Counted from the first letter of the stretch, positions 8,355 through 18,882 are shown. The stretch: 64,000 nucleotides of DNA from Kamptonema formosum PCC 6407 (GCF_000332155.1 NZ_KB235903.1:425315-489314), one strand, 5' to 3'. Notes: generated by a model not told the origin, from the sequence alone. Translations and numbers: made by a program.

Positions 8355-9074
8355 TTAGAGACAAGTCATCAACTGAATTAACTCCTTCGACAAATCAGTA
8401 CCGAATTTATGCTGCTTCCTAAACAAAACACCCGCCAGTAGATAGATGTTAGGAGAATAAAAAGCCATTTCCTTCTCTCGCAAAGCAGCGATCGTATTTC
8501 TCACCTTCAATTCCGAACTGTAATAGCCAAAACTCATCGGTGAAACCATAAAATTAGCAACATTGTAGCCTTCCTCTAAAGCATACTCAATCAACCCCAC
8601 TGGATGAGAGTAGCTAGAAACCATCAACAACACATTTTCATAGCCTAGAGATAAAAGCTGCCTCGCAATTCTAGAGCCATCTCTACCTCCATGTAGTAGA
8701 GGTTGATAAATCTTATCATCTTCAGCCGGAAGATAAGGCGGGTTTGAGATTAAATAACCGCCTTTAGGTAGATCCGAAGTAAAAAAACTAGAATTGTGGA
8801 TGATATACTTATCGCTGAGTTCATATTCTTGAATTTGGGCGCGAGCAATATTCGCCGCTAGATAATTCAATTCAAATCCATGTATTGTCCCCTCAAAGCT
8901 CGTTGTCAATAAAGACTTAATAACTGGACTACCATCTCCCGCTCCAAATTCAACCACAACCTCATCATTCTCAGGATAATCATTAAATACTAAGCTTTCT
9001 AAACATTGTGAATAAAAATTCGATTCTTCTGGGCAGTAAAAAACTCGTTTTAAAGCTTGAGATGAACTGAGCAT
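8355..9074 (-). CDS. Class I SAM-dependent methyltransferase with NPPY motif
   Basis: 239 residues. The SAM-binding motif I is VVVEFGAGDGSP and motif IV is LISNPPYLPAEDD, the NPPY signature of N-methyltransferases acting on amide or exocyclic amino groups (HemK/PrmC and DNA or RNA adenine methylases). The N-terminal helical domain of PrmC is absent, and I cannot identify the substrate. The start ATG at 9074 is the only good one. It is isolated and convergent with the iron enzyme. Confidence 0.7.
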   Translation of the reverse strand: MLSSSQALKRVFYCPEESNFYSQCLESLVFNDYPENDEVVVEFGAGDGSPVIKSLLTTSFEGTIHGFELNYLAANIARAQIQEYELSDKYIIHNSSFFTSDLPKGGYLISNPPYLPAEDDKIYQPLLHGGRDGSRIARQLLSLGYENVLLMVSSYSHPVGLIEYALEEGYNVANFMVSPMSFGYYSSELKVRNTIAALREKEMAFYSPNIYLLAGVLFRKQHKFGTDLSKELIQLMTCL

Positions 9075-9206
9075 ATAACCTTAGTACCTTAATTAACTGT
9101 AACTAAATTAACAGTTATAAAACCAGTAATTCCTCTATCGTGAGAGTTATTTCTTCATTTTGTTGGAAGATCATTGAGGATATCCCTAACTTCCCCACTA
9201 GCTACA

Positions 9207-9333
9207 TACAGCACTTTCCAGGTTTATGAAGTACACCCCAGAAACCAGGTTTCTTCTCTGATTCCTGCCAGAAATCGGTTTTTGCATAAGAAACCCGGTT
9301 TCTATATACTTCACTTACCTGGAAAGTGCTGTA
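9207..9333. repeat. MITE-like palindromic element
   Basis: A 127-bp element bounded by perfect 17-bp inverted termini (TACAGCACTTTCCAGGT and its complement at 9317-9333). The arms continue to pair imperfectly inward through GAAGTA and two GAAACCnGGTTTC palindromes. There is no credible ORF inside. This is the structure of a non-autonomous foldback element. Confidence 0.65.
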
Positions 9334-9344
9334 TAGCAACCTTC

Positions 9345-9470
9345 TTAGTAGTTAAAACGTTCTGAGTCCCACCAAACTCCCTGATTCTATTCCCTTCCTT
9401 CCCCGCTTCCCCTTCTTCCCCTTCTTCCCTTTCTTCCCCTAGTCCCTAGCCCCTAGCCCCTAGCCCCTAT
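9345..9470. repeat. Dispersed polypyrimidine block ending in CCCCTAG heptamers
   Basis: The segment reads GTTAAAACGTTCTGAGTCCC, a C/T-only tract (about 9384-9438) and four to five CCCCTAG heptamers (9436-9470). The same order recurs at 18993-19149 and, shortened, at 14611-14665. CCCCTAG-type short tandem repeats are a known cyanobacterial repeat class. Confidence 0.7.
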
Positions 9471-9474
9471 TTAA

Positions 9475-9717
9475 TTAGTTACCGCCAGACTGTACCGATT
9501 TACGAGTCTGGTTGGGTTCATCTGGCTTGTGCTGCCAACTGCCATCATCACCTTTAATGTATTCGCTATTTACACTGTTCCAAGCCACGCGAGTTGCAGC
9601 TTCTTCGCTCATCCCATCTTCACTAGCACTCTTAAAAGCAGCCTGAAAAATTTGCTGAGCTCCTTGGGGTAATTCTCTAGCTTCTGAAGGTAAAGAATCG
9701 AGTTGTTGTTCTGGCAT
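9475..9717 (-). CDS. ChaB family protein
   Basis: 80 residues from the ATG at 9717, selected because AGGAGA lies seven bases upstream. The pattern LPSEARELPQGAQQIFQAAF, then EEAATRVAWNSVNSEY and DGSWQHK is the ChaB fold, with ARxLPxxAQxIF and AxRVAWxxVxxxY. ChaB was named as a regulator of the ChaA cation antiporter in E. coli, but here no transporter is adjacent and the role is unknown. The N-terminal MPEQQLDS and the C-terminal tail are additions to the core. Confidence 0.8.
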   Translation of the reverse strand: MPEQQLDSLPSEARELPQGAQQIFQAAFKSASEDGMSEEAATRVAWNSVNSEYIKGDDGSWQHKPDEPNQTRKSVQSGGN

Positions 9718-9863
9718 ATAAAGTCTCCTATTATTCAAGCTATAAAATAGCTTAAAAGCCTGCGGTATAACCTTCCTCTTTCTGAATGAATATTCTTGGG
9801 GATCGCACCCTATTTCTCAGAGTTGATTTCCTAGTAAAGTCTTAAGTAAAGACCAATACAAAT

Positions 9864-11039
9864 TTACGAGAAAGCTCCATTTTTAAGAATAATGTGGCGA
9901 TCGCTATCTAAAGCAATCTTCCCTTCCTGCAATAACTTATTAAGTTCTCGCGTAATCGTCACCCTCGTAGTGCAACAAGCCGCCGCCAGTTCCTCATGAG
10001 TCAGTCGCACGCTCAGGCGAGTTTCCCCCGCCTCTAGTTGACCGATTTCCTGTTTCAACAGCAACAGCAAGCGAGATAAACGATCTTTAACGCGCCGCTG
10101 TCCAGCAATTGCTAAGAGAATTTCTGTTTGCCGCAACCGCTGGTTAATTTTAGGTAAAAGTGTCTCCGCTAGCCGGGGCGATATCCCCAGCTCAGCGATC
10201 GCAATACACACTAATTGCACCTCTGAAAGCGCGGTCGCTTGATATACTTGTAGCGATGTCATGCTAGAGCCAAAGGGCGTGGAATGGCCAGCAAATCCCA
10301 CAATCACCTCTTCCCCATTGTCAGCAAGGGTACTTAATTTCACCAATCCCTCACAGACTAGCCAAATGGTTTGGGGAATCAGCGGAATCATCTCGCCTCT
10401 AGCATAAGTATGCACGGGGCGATCGTCTATGGGATCGTAATCATTATTTTCTAAAGCAGCTTCCGCCCGCTTACGCTCAGTGATGTCGCGCACGCAGACA
10501 CGCAGACCCACCACTTGGCCTTCGCAGTTACGAACCGATCCCAGGGTGAGAGCAGCATCAAAAACTTCGCCGTTGCGGGGTTGCAGGCGGATGCCCCACT
10601 CCAACACGCGATCGCGCCCTTTGAGCAAATTTAGCTCCCGACGAAAGTGAAGGCGCTCCGCTTCCGGGACGAAAACCGCCAGGGGTTTCCCGATTAGGTA
10701 GTGCTGGGGAATATTTAACAGCACAGTCGCCGCGCGGTTAGCTTCCTGGATTATCCCTTCTGTATCAGTCACTAAGTAAGCGTCGGGAGCAAACTCGAAC
10801 AGATCTAGGTAGCGCTGGCGTTCTGCTTCCAGTAGCGTCTTTGAGTCTATTAGTTCCTCATTCTGCTGGAGTAATTCTACTGCTGCCAGTTGCAATTTTT
10901 CCGAGGCCGTACCTAGTTCTTTGAAAACTCCAGGCAGCATTTGTGGCATCTGCACAGAAGGTGCGGAAGCACCTTGATAGAGCTCACTCAAACGTCCGTA
11001 CATTGTCTCTATCTGCCGGACAAATAAATCTAAATTCAT
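9864..11039 (-). CDS. PAS domain - CRP/FNR family transcriptional regulator
   Basis: 391 residues from the ATG at 11039, preferred over one 21 bases upstream because GAGGAG sits five bases before it. A coiled-coil N-terminus (about 30-95) leads to a PAS domain (LFEFAPDAYLVTDTEGII, then VCVRDITERKRAEA), a cyclic-nucleotide-binding-type domain (IWLVCEGLVKLSTLADNGEE, FAGHSTPFG) and a CRP winged helix (LTHEELAAACCTTRVTITRE). It should bind DNA and sense a small molecule or redox state through the PAS. The ligand is unknown and it has no operon partner. Confidence 0.8.
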   Translation of the reverse strand: MNLDLFVRQIETMYGRLSELYQGASAPSVQMPQMLPGVFKELGTASEKLQLAAVELLQQNEELIDSKTLLEAERQRYLDLFEFAPDAYLVTDTEGIIQEANRAATVLLNIPQHYLIGKPLAVFVPEAERLHFRRELNLLKGRDRVLEWGIRLQPRNGEVFDAALTLGSVRNCEGQVVGLRVCVRDITERKRAEAALENNDYDPIDDRPVHTYARGEMIPLIPQTIWLVCEGLVKLSTLADNGEEVIVGFAGHSTPFGSSMTSLQVYQATALSEVQLVCIAIAELGISPRLAETLLPKINQRLRQTEILLAIAGQRRVKDRLSRLLLLLKQEIGQLEAGETRLSVRLTHEELAAACCTTRVTITRELNKLLQEGKIALDSDRHIILKNGAFS

Positions 11040-11363
11040 GTCACTCCTCATACCCTGCATGTTAATAATCTAAAACTACAAAATTTATAGTTGTGAACTC
11101 GTAGCTAATTGAAAAATTGATAGAAACAATAGTCTGTAGCCACAAATACACACATCTTTCATATTTGGTCATTCCTTTTGACAGATATTAGTTTTTCACT
11201 AATATTGATATGATTTTGCTGGTTATTATCTCCCACCTATTTCCTCCTAAATACTAATGACAAAAGCAAAAATGCAGCCGCTCTGATGAGCATCGCGAAG
11301 ATATCGAATATCCCTGTGTTTTTTAATTAATTTTTTGTTTGAGCATACAACAGGTAAATTGCT
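11040..11363. other. Intergenic region between divergent genes, no feature identified
   Basis: AT-rich spacer separating the divergent PAS-CRP and DUF1830 genes. Promoters for both should lie here, but I see no confident -35/-10 pair, repeat or small ORF. Confidence 0.5.
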
Positions 11364-11687
11364 ATGATGTCGCAAAAAATAGAAGCCTTAAGTTTGGAAA
11401 ATTCCGCCACTAAAATTCTATGCTTTTACACTAATGGAACTAGGTTTATTCAAATTATTAGGATGGCGGATATGGCAGAACCAAGCTTAGAGCGCGTTGT
11501 TTTCCCCGGACAGCGGCTTTTGTTTGAAGCCTTGCCAGAGGCTTTCATCGAAATTTCTACTGCCAACCTCACTGCTACAACTATCACCCAAAAAATTCAG
11601 TGTGCTGCCATTCAGGTTGATGAAGGATTAAATGTTTGCCTAGAAAATATGCCCTCCAATCGAATAGAAAAAGTTCCCAGTTCATAG
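11364..11687 (+). CDS. DUF1830 domain protein
   Basis: 107 residues. ILCFYTNGTRFIQIIRM, ERVVFPGQRLLFEALPEAF and IQCAAIQV follow the DUF1830 pattern closely (CxYTNxTxxIQI and RVVFPGQRLLFEA). The family is essentially cyanobacterial and uncharacterised. The start could be either of two adjacent ATGs. It is divergent from the PAS-CRP regulator, which might control it; that is inference from position only. Confidence 0.8.
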   Translation: MMSQKIEALSLENSATKILCFYTNGTRFIQIIRMADMAEPSLERVVFPGQRLLFEALPEAFIEISTANLTATTITQKIQCAAIQVDEGLNVCLENMPSNRIEKVPSS

Positions 11688-12138
11688 CGAGATAAGGGCA
11701 GCTATGAACTGTTGAATTTAACTTTTAACCATCACGGTCAGTGGCAAGAGAATGAGAATATTATCATCAAATTAAACTTATATCTTTGACTTTACCTCTA
11801 TCTTGAGAAGGAATAAGCTAATCTTAAGAGATGAGATAAGGGGATCTAATTGTTTTATATTATTCGCTGAAGATATAACTGGATTTTAAGCTTTTGCGGA
11901 ATAAAATAGTGAAAACTTAACTTAAGAGTTTAAGAGCAGGCGCGAGTTAACTGGCATTCGCGTAATTTCACGACAAAATGAATAGAAGACTCAACATTAT
12001 GCAAGACCTATTTTATTAAAATACTCCTCAAGATGATTGGCGAACCTAGAGCGTAAGTCATAGGCTAAGACTATTAAGTTGACTCTGTGGTTTTTGAAGA
12101 TAAAAGCGATCGCAGGACTTTACAAAAGCAAAGCAACC
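11688..12138. other. AT-rich intergenic region, no gene seen
   Basis: About 450 bases upstream of the repeat-rich secreted protein gene. I see no tandem repeat, hairpin with a T-run, or convincing ORF, only isolated HIP1-like sites. It may hold the promoter and a long leader. Confidence 0.5.
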
Positions 12139-13329
<1,191 letters not shown>

Positions 13330-13381
13330 TTATCGGCAGAGTGTACTTAGTGCGAGCGAGAAAGACTGCGATCGCAATTTT

Positions 13382-13630
13382 GTGGAAAATTTAAAGCTTG
13401 AGAAGACGATAAATGTACTACACCGCACAAATTTGTTGAAAAAGTTAGCTAGCTTTGTAGGAATTGCTGGTTTTGCTTCCTTGCTCAGCACTCCCGGATT
13501 GGTACAAATTAATTCCCGTGCTAATATTGCCAACCCATCTTTTAGGGGCATTGAATTACAGTGTTCGCGGTTCCTGGTTCATCATTTTTTGATGAGCGGG
13601 AACTGCGAACGATTTTTGTTTGTACGGTAG
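13382..13630 (+). CDS. Small protein with signal peptide, probably a gene remnant
   Basis: 82 codons from a GTG. The first 45 residues (LLKKLASFVGIAGFASLLST then PGLVQ) resemble the signal peptides of cyanobacterial secreted proteins, but the mature part is only about 35 residues of no recognisable fold, and the last 20 codons are encoded by the terminator-like hairpin at 13563-13610. It is most likely a leftover N-terminus of a secreted protein gene, though a genuine small exported protein is possible. Confidence 0.3.
   Translation: MENLKLEKTINVLHRTNLLKKLASFVGIAGFASLLSTPGLVQINSRANIANPSFRGIELQCSRFLVHHFLMSGNCERFLFVR
13563..13617 (+). terminator. Long terminator-like hairpin
   Basis: Arms GTTCGCGGTTCCTGGTTCATCA and TGATGAGCGGGAACTGCGAAC (21-22 bases, few mismatches) around a T-rich loop, followed by GATTTTTG. 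It could end transcripts of the secreted repeat protein gene or of the small ORF. Confidence 0.5.
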
Positions 13631-13818
13631 GTAAGATTTATGGATTTTACTAAGAGAAGAGGCATCGCGTTTGAGTTTCCATAAGTTACCCAGCAATTTG
13701 AGTAATTTTTTAGTTTTTGATGAGTGGCCGCGATCGATGCTCAGCAGTGCAAATATTATAGGGAGAGAGTTCGCTTTTGTAGGGATTAGTCGAAAAGAAA
13801 TGGGTTAGAAATCAATAA

Positions 13819-14424
13819 CTATAGCCGCCAACCTATTGCCACCGAAAAATCAGTATCTTCAATCATCGCCTCATCAAAATTAGCATTAGTTAGATCGGCT
13901 CCTTTAAAAGAGGTTTTGCTCAAACTTTCAACTTCAGCGACGGTCTGAAAAAACACGATCGTAGCTAACCCCAAAATTATTCCAGATGCTAAAAATAATA
14001 AGATTCCCTTGAGACTATCTCCGCCCAAAAATGCGATAATACCGTTACAACCGATAACAGCCGCAGCACCAGCGATCGCACCCGCCACAATCCCTGCTTC
14101 AACTTTAGTAATCGCGATCGCAACCGCCCCTGTAGCAGTAAGAGCAGCAGATCCCGCTTCAGCACCCGCCACAAATCCCACAAAAGCACCTGCAATTGTA
14201 ACTGCGATCGCCACACCACCAGCACGAGCAATCAGAGTACCTACTCGCCTGCGGCTTTCTCCACACCTGGCCGCCTGAAAATTGGCTCCCCTTAAAATCG
14301 CCTCCGTGAAATTACAGCCGCGAATGTCGGAACCGCTAAAATCTGCACCCGCGAGATCGAGACCTTTAAAAGAGCGGTTTCGCAAGTCTTGATTAGAAAA
14401 ATTGAGATTGCGGGCTTGAGTCAT
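13819..14424 (-). CDS. Pentapeptide-repeat protein with central Gly/Ala-rich membrane region
   Basis: 201 residues. N-terminal pentapeptide repeats (LRNRSFKGLDLAGADFSG, then CNFTEAILRGANFQAA) and a short C-terminal repeat block (TSFKGADLTNANFDEA) bracket about 100 residues of glycine- and alanine-rich hydrophobic sequence (AIAVTIAGAFVGFVAGAEAG; ILLFLASGIILGLATIVFF). The pentapeptide helix is split by the membrane module. The protein ends soon after the second block; relatives often continue, so a C-terminal truncation is possible. Function is unknown. Confidence 0.65.
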   Translation of the reverse strand: MTQARNLNFSNQDLRNRSFKGLDLAGADFSGSDIRGCNFTEAILRGANFQAARCGESRRRVGTLIARAGGVAIAVTIAGAFVGFVAGAEAGSAALTATGAVAIAITKVEAGIVAGAIAGAAAVIGCNGIIAFLGGDSLKGILLFLASGIILGLATIVFFQTVAEVESLSKTSFKGADLTNANFDEAMIEDTDFSVAIGWRL

Positions 14425-14433
14425 AGCGATCGC

Positions 14434-14665
14434 AGAAAGAGGATGGGGAAGATGGGGGAGCGGGGGAGCAGAGGAGCAGAGGAGCAGAGGAGCGGGGGAG
14501 CAGAGGAGCAGGGGAGAAATTTTCGATTAGCAATTAGCAATTAGCAATTAGCAATTAGCAATTAGCAATTAGCAAATTAGCCATTAGCCATTAGCAGTAT
14601 TGCTGAACCCCTTGATTATATTCCCTTCTTCCCCTAGTCCCTAGCCCCTAGCCCCTAGCCCCTAG
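14434..14665. repeat. Cluster of short tandem repeats (purine tract, AATTAGC, CCCCTAG)
   Basis: Three arrays fill this intergenic stretch: a purine-rich GAGCAG/GGGGGAG tract (14434-14516), AATTAGC heptamers (about 14525-14597) and CCCCTAG heptamers preceded by a short polypyrimidine run (14611-14665). There is no gene between 14425 and 14744. Confidence 0.8.
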
Positions 14666-14744
14666 TTAATGGTGCGATCGCATACCTTAACTACACCCCA
14701 AAAAGGTAATATGCTAGTCTGACCCACCTCAATCACACAGTCCG

Positions 14745-15728
14745 ATGGCAGAAACCTTATTCTTCAATGCCCTCCGCGCCGCCATTGACGAAGAAATGGC
14801 CCGCGACTCCGCCGTATTCGTACTCGGCGAAGACGTAGGACACTATGGCGGTTCCTACAAAGTGACCAAAGACCTCTACAAAAAATATGGCGATCTGAGG
14901 GTACTCGATACCCCCATCGCTGAAAATAGCTTTACAGGCATGGCTGTAGGCGCGGCAATGACGGGACTGCGACCAATCATCGAAGGCATGAACATGGGCT
15001 TTTTGCTGCTAGCCTTTAACCAAATTGCCAATAATGCCGGAATGCTACGCTATACTTCCGGCGGTAACTTTAAAATGCCGATGGTAATTCGCGGGCCAGG
15101 GGGGGTGGGAAGGCAACTCGGCGCTGAGCACTCCCAGCGTTTAGAAGCTTATTTCCAAGCAGTACCAGGTCTAAAAATCGTCGCCGCCTCTACGGCTTAT
15201 AATGCTAAAGGGTTGCTAAAGTCTGCTATCCGCGACGATAACCCCGTACTCTTCTTCGAGCACGTTCTCCTCTACAACTTGAAAGAAGACTTGCCAGAGG
15301 AAGAATACCTAGTCCCGCTAGATAAAGCAGAAATTGTGCGAACTGGCAAGGATGTTACTATCCTGACTTATTCGCGGATGCGGCATCACGTCATGCAAGC
15401 AGTGCCGACACTGGTCAAAGAAGGTTACGATCCAGAAGTGATCGATTTAATTTCCCTTAAACCCCTGGATATGGAAACTATCGGGGCTTCAGTTCGCAAA
15501 ACTCACAAGGTAATTATTGTTGAGGAGTGCATGAAAACTGGTGGGATAGGTGCGGAATTAATTGCTTCGATTAGCGATCGCCTATTTGATGAACTGGATG
15601 CTCCTGTATTACGCCTGTCTTCCCAAGATATTCCCACACCTTACAATGGTACATTGGAAAGACTAACGATCGTCCAGCCGCCCCAAATTGTCGAGGCAGT
15701 CCAAAAAATGGTCGCTCTGCGAGTTTAA
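14745..15728 (+). CDS. pdhB: Pyruvate dehydrogenase E1 component, beta subunit
   Basis: 327 residues, the usual length. [76 protein letters not shown] and the C-terminal transketolase domain ([36 protein letters not shown]) are diagnostic for E1 beta, which with the alpha subunit decarboxylates pyruvate using thiamine diphosphate. The alpha subunit is not in the window. It is followed by repeats and then secD, an order I recall from other cyanobacteria. Confidence 0.95.
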   Translation: MAETLFFNALRAAIDEEMARDSAVFVLGEDVGHYGGSYKVTKDLYKKYGDLRVLDTPIAENSFTGMAVGAAMTGLRPIIEGMNMGFLLLAFNQIANNAGMLRYTSGGNFKMPMVIRGPGGVGRQLGAEHSQRLEAYFQAVPGLKIVAASTAYNAKGLLKSAIRDDNPVLFFEHVLLYNLKEDLPEEEYLVPLDKAEIVRTGKDVTILTYSRMRHHVMQAVPTLVKEGYDPEVIDLISLKPLDMETIGASVRKTHKVIIVEECMKTGGIGAELIASISDRLFDELDAPVLRLSSQDIPTPYNGTLERLTIVQPPQIVEAVQKMVALRV

Positions 15729-15742
15729 GGTTCAAAAGGCAT

Positions 15743-15920
15743 TGTTAATTGTTAACGGTTAACGGTTAACGGTTAACGGTTAACTGTTAACTGTAAAAGC
15801 TCGGCAATTAGCGATTAGCAATTAGCAATTAGCAATTAGCGATTAGCAATTAGCAATTAGCAATTAGCAATTAGCAATTAGCAATTAGCAATTAGCAATT
15901 AGCAATTAGCAATTAGCAAT
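15743..15920. repeat. Heptamer arrays GTTAACG and AATTAGC between pdhB and secD
   Basis: GTTAACG/GTTAACT heptamers occupy 15743-15795 and about 16 AATTAGC heptamers (two with the variant GATTAGC) occupy 15805-15920. Almost the whole intergenic spacer is tandem repeat. Confidence 0.9.
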
Positions 15921-15946
15921 GCCCTAAGACAATCACAAAATAACGA

Positions 15947-15952
15947 TATAAT
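15947..15952 (+). promoter_or_regulatory. Possible -10 element for secD
   Basis: A consensus TATAAT lies 26 bases before the secD ATG, directly downstream of the heptamer array. No good -35 is present at the expected distance, so this is tentative. Confidence 0.3.
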
Positions 15953-15978
15953 AATCATTTGTTGATCCGGGTTACGTT

Positions 15979-17373
15979 ATGCAAAAACAGCGTTCATTAT
16001 TAGCTCTAATCTTAGTTTTAGTTCTGGCAGCAATTACTGTAGTGGTAAAAGTTCCGCCAAGGCTTGGATTAGATTTACAAGGAGGGTCGCAACTTACAAT
16101 TCAGGTGAAAACGACCCCGGAAATCCCTAAAATTGAGCAGCAAATGTTAGAGGATGTGCAGCGGATTGTCGAAAATCGCGTTAATGGTTTAGGGGTATCC
16201 GAAGCCGTTGTACAAACAGTAGGAGAAGACCAAATTCTCGTACAGCTACCAGGAGTCAGCGACCCCCAACAAGCTGAGCGGGTTTTGGGCGGGACTGCAC
16301 AGTTAGATTTTCGGGAACAGTTGCCTGGAACTGAAGCACAGTTAGGAATTGAGAGGCAAGTGCAGGCAGAATTGTTAGCGAAGCAGGTAGAGTTAAAAAA
16401 TAGTGGGAATCAAGCTGCAATCGAAGAAAATCAGGCAGCTTTGAAGAGGAGTAATGAGGCAATTGCCCAACTCTATAAAGTTACTGGACTCAATGGGAAA
16501 AACCTCAAAGATGCCCAAGCTGAACCGACACAGGGCGGTAACAATTGGAAAGTAGTTCTCCGCTTCGATCCACCCGGTGGAGAACTATTTGCTCAAATGA
16601 CTAAAAATCTGGCGGGTACGGGACGAACTCTTGGTATTTATTTAGACGAAAACCTGCTTAGTTCTCCTACTGTGGGAGTTCAATTTGCAGAGAGTGGCAT
16701 CACCGGTGGCAATGTAGAAATTACAGGCAGCTTTACAGTTCAAGAAGCTAACGATTTAGCAGTACAATTACGCGGCGGTGCTTTACCAGTTCCAGTAGAA
16801 ATTATTGAGAACCGCACTGTTGGCGCTACTTTAGGTCGCGATAGCATTCAAAGCAGTATTTATGCAGGTCTTGGTGGTTTAACATTAGTATTGATATTTA
16901 TGATCGCTTACTATCGACTGCCAGGAGTAATTGCAGATGTATCGCTCTTAATTTATTCGCTGCTAACTTGGGCTTGTTTTGTGCTTTTAGGTGTGACTTT
17001 AACGCTACCAGGAATTGCTGGTTTTATCCTCAGTATTGGCATGGCTGTTGATGCTAACGTGCTAATTTTTGAGCGCACGCGGGAAGAATTGCGGGCTGGT
17101 AAAACTTTGTATCGCTCTGTAGAATCTGGTTTTTATCGGGCTTTTTCTAGTATTTTAGATGGCAATGTAACAACTGTGATTGCCTGTGCTGCCCTTTTCT
17201 GGCTGGGTTCGGGTTTAGTCAAAGGTTTTGCGCTAACTTTGGCATTAGGTGTAGCAATGAGTATGTTTACAGCGATTACTTGTAGCCGTACTTTGCTGTT
17301 AGTAGTATTAAGTTTTCCTGAGTTACGGAAACCTCAATGGTTTTGTCCTAATTTACCAAAGGCAATATCTTAA
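15979..17373 (+). CDS. secD: Protein translocase subunit SecD
   Basis: 464 residues. The signature LGLDLQGGSQLTIQV in the first periplasmic segment, the P1 domain (VQRIVENRVNGLGVSEAVVQ), RGGALPVPVEIIENRTVGATLG and the membrane part with GMAVDANVLIFERTREEL identify SecD of the RND superfamily. With SecF it helps complete export through SecYEG using the proton motive force; in cyanobacteria it should serve both plasma and thylakoid membranes. secF follows after 105 bases of repeats. Confidence 0.95.
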   Translation: MQKQRSLLALILVLVLAAITVVVKVPPRLGLDLQGGSQLTIQVKTTPEIPKIEQQMLEDVQRIVENRVNGLGVSEAVVQTVGEDQILVQLPGVSDPQQAERVLGGTAQLDFREQLPGTEAQLGIERQVQAELLAKQVELKNSGNQAAIEENQAALKRSNEAIAQLYKVTGLNGKNLKDAQAEPTQGGNNWKVVLRFDPPGGELFAQMTKNLAGTGRTLGIYLDENLLSSPTVGVQFAESGITGGNVEITGSFTVQEANDLAVQLRGGALPVPVEIIENRTVGATLGRDSIQSSIYAGLGGLTLVLIFMIAYYRLPGVIADVSLLIYSLLTWACFVLLGVTLTLPGIAGFILSIGMAVDANVLIFERTREELRAGKTLYRSVESGFYRAFSSILDGNVTTVIACAALFWLGSGLVKGFALTLALGVAMSMFTAITCSRTLLLVVLSFPELRKPQWFCPNLPKAIS

Positions 17374-17375
17374 TT

Positions 17376-17470
17376 GTTAACCGTTAACAGTTAACCGTTA
17401 ACCGTTAACAGTTAACCGTTAACCGTTAACAATTACCAATTACCAATTACCAATTACCAATTACCAATTA
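17376..17470. repeat. Heptamer arrays GTTAACC/GTTAACA and AATTACC between secD and secF
   Basis: The 105-base secD-secF spacer consists of GTTAACC/A heptamers (17376-17431) then AATTACC heptamers (to 17470). Only eight bases separate the array from the secF ATG, and no Shine-Dalgarno-like motif is seen. Confidence 0.9.
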
Positions 17471-17478
17471 TCAGATTT

Positions 17479-18468
17479 ATGAAATTCAGCGTTATTAAAT
17501 ATCGGTCGATTTGGTGGGCGGTTTCTTGCGCTATTATCTTAGCGGGTTTAGTGTCGATGGTGATTTCTTGGACTAATCCAAATATCGGTGCTCCTTTACG
17601 ACCAAGTTTAGACTTTATTGGTGGTACTAAATTACAGTTTGAACTTGACTGTACTCAACCAGCAAATTGTAGTAAACCAATTGACATTGCGGCTGTTAGA
17701 CAAATTCTCGACAGCCAAGGTTTAGCTAATAGCAGCATCCAACTTGTTACAGATGCAAATAATAAAAGCAAACAGGGTATCTCGATCCGTACAAAAACTT
17801 TAGATGTAGAACAACGCACTAAGTTACAAACAGCTTTAAGCGAAAAATTAGGCGCTTTTGACCCTAAATCTACTAAGATTGATACAGTAGGCCCGACGCT
17901 AGGGAGACAACTTTTTACCTCTGGATTGCTGGCTTTAATGCTCTCTTTTGCAGGTATAACAGGTTATCTGACGTTGCGCTTCCAGTTGGACTATGCCTTT
18001 TTTGCTTTTGTTGCCTTGTTCCACGATGTATTAATTACCCTTGGCATTTTCTCTATTTTAGGTTTAGTTCAGGGTGTAGAAGTTGATAGTTTATTTGTGG
18101 TTGCTCTCTTGACAATTATCGGTTTTTCTGTTAACGATACGGTGGTGATTTATGACCGAGTGCGAGAAGTAATTAAGCTAAATCCAAACGAACCAATTAA
18201 TCAAGTTGTGGATGATGCTGTTAATCAAACTTTGGGACGATCGATCAATACGACTATGACGACGCTGCTGACGTTATTTGCTATCTTCTTGTTTGGGGGA
18301 GAAACGCTAAAATATTTCGCGCTGGCGCTGATTGTTGGGTTTATTGCGGGTGCTTATTCAAGTATTTTTGTTGCTAGTACGCTGCTGGCTTGGTGGCGCG
18401 AACGTACAGGTAAATCTGTCCTCGTTCCTGTTGATGGCCCCAATCCTCAAGATGATATTGAAAAATAG
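17479..18468 (+). CDS. secF: Protein translocase subunit SecF
   Basis: 329 residues. [15 protein letters not shown] is the SecF counterpart of the SecD signature; later [17 protein letters not shown] and [20 protein letters not shown] are typical SecF membrane motifs. It is the partner of SecD directly upstream. The N-terminal start [13 protein letters not shown] agrees with family starts. Regulation is probably through the shared operon despite the repeat-filled spacer. Confidence 0.95.
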   Translation: MKFSVIKYRSIWWAVSCAIILAGLVSMVISWTNPNIGAPLRPSLDFIGGTKLQFELDCTQPANCSKPIDIAAVRQILDSQGLANSSIQLVTDANNKSKQGISIRTKTLDVEQRTKLQTALSEKLGAFDPKSTKIDTVGPTLGRQLFTSGLLALMLSFAGITGYLTLRFQLDYAFFAFVALFHDVLITLGIFSILGLVQGVEVDSLFVVALLTIIGFSVNDTVVIYDRVREVIKLNPNEPINQVVDDAVNQTLGRSINTTMTTLLTLFAIFLFGGETLKYFALALIVGFIAGAYSSIFVASTLLAWWRERTGKSVLVPVDGPNPQDDIEK

Positions 18469-18474
18469 GAAAAA

Positions 18475-18882
18475 GTGAAAACTCCTCCTTTATCTTCTTC
18501 CTCTTCGCTTGATAATGACCCCATTTTTCAAGCTGAATTGCAAAGGCTTCATCAATTAACTGTTTATGGCCGTTGGTTAGTTGTTGTGTTGCTGTGGCTG
18601 AGCGTAGGCATTTTAAGTTTGTGGGCGTTGCGCGGTGAAATATCTTTGTGGCTAGAAAATTTCACTTGGGCCGCTGTGCGCTATGGTTTGATTTATAACC
18701 GCTTGCCTGCTATTGGTTTGGGTTTGTGTATGGGTATGACTTTGGCTGTACTCGTTTGGCAAAGTCGTAATATTTTGCTCGGATTGCCTCGGAAAGAACA
18801 ATTGCGTTTAGAACAACAAGTTCGCCGTATTCGCCAACAAGGGCCAAGTCATCCTCTATGGCGGTGGGTATGTAGAGAATGA
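18475..18882 (+). CDS. Conserved cyanobacterial membrane protein downstream of secF
   Basis: 135 residues from a GTG six bases after the secF stop, so almost certainly co-translated. Two hydrophobic segments (WLVVVLLWLSVGILSLWAL; AIGLGLCMGMTLAVLVW) are followed by a basic tail (RKEQLRLEQQVRRIRQQG, HPLWRWV). I recall small two-helix proteins at this place in other cyanobacterial secDF loci. No known domain; a role in export is only suggested by the context. Confidence 0.65.
   Translation: MKTPPLSSSSSLDNDPIFQAELQRLHQLTVYGRWLVVVLLWLSVGILSLWALRGEISLWLENFTWAAVRYGLIYNRLPAIGLGLCMGMTLAVLVWQSRNILLGLPRKEQLRLEQQVRRIRQQGPSHPLWRWVCRE

Noticed and set aside
9174-9365. 63-codon ORF across the MITE
   Set aside because: It is encoded almost entirely by the foldback element and has no ribosome site.
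15805-15920. AATTAGC array as a CRISPR array
   Set aside because: Repeat units are 7 bases with no spacers; no cas gene is in the window.
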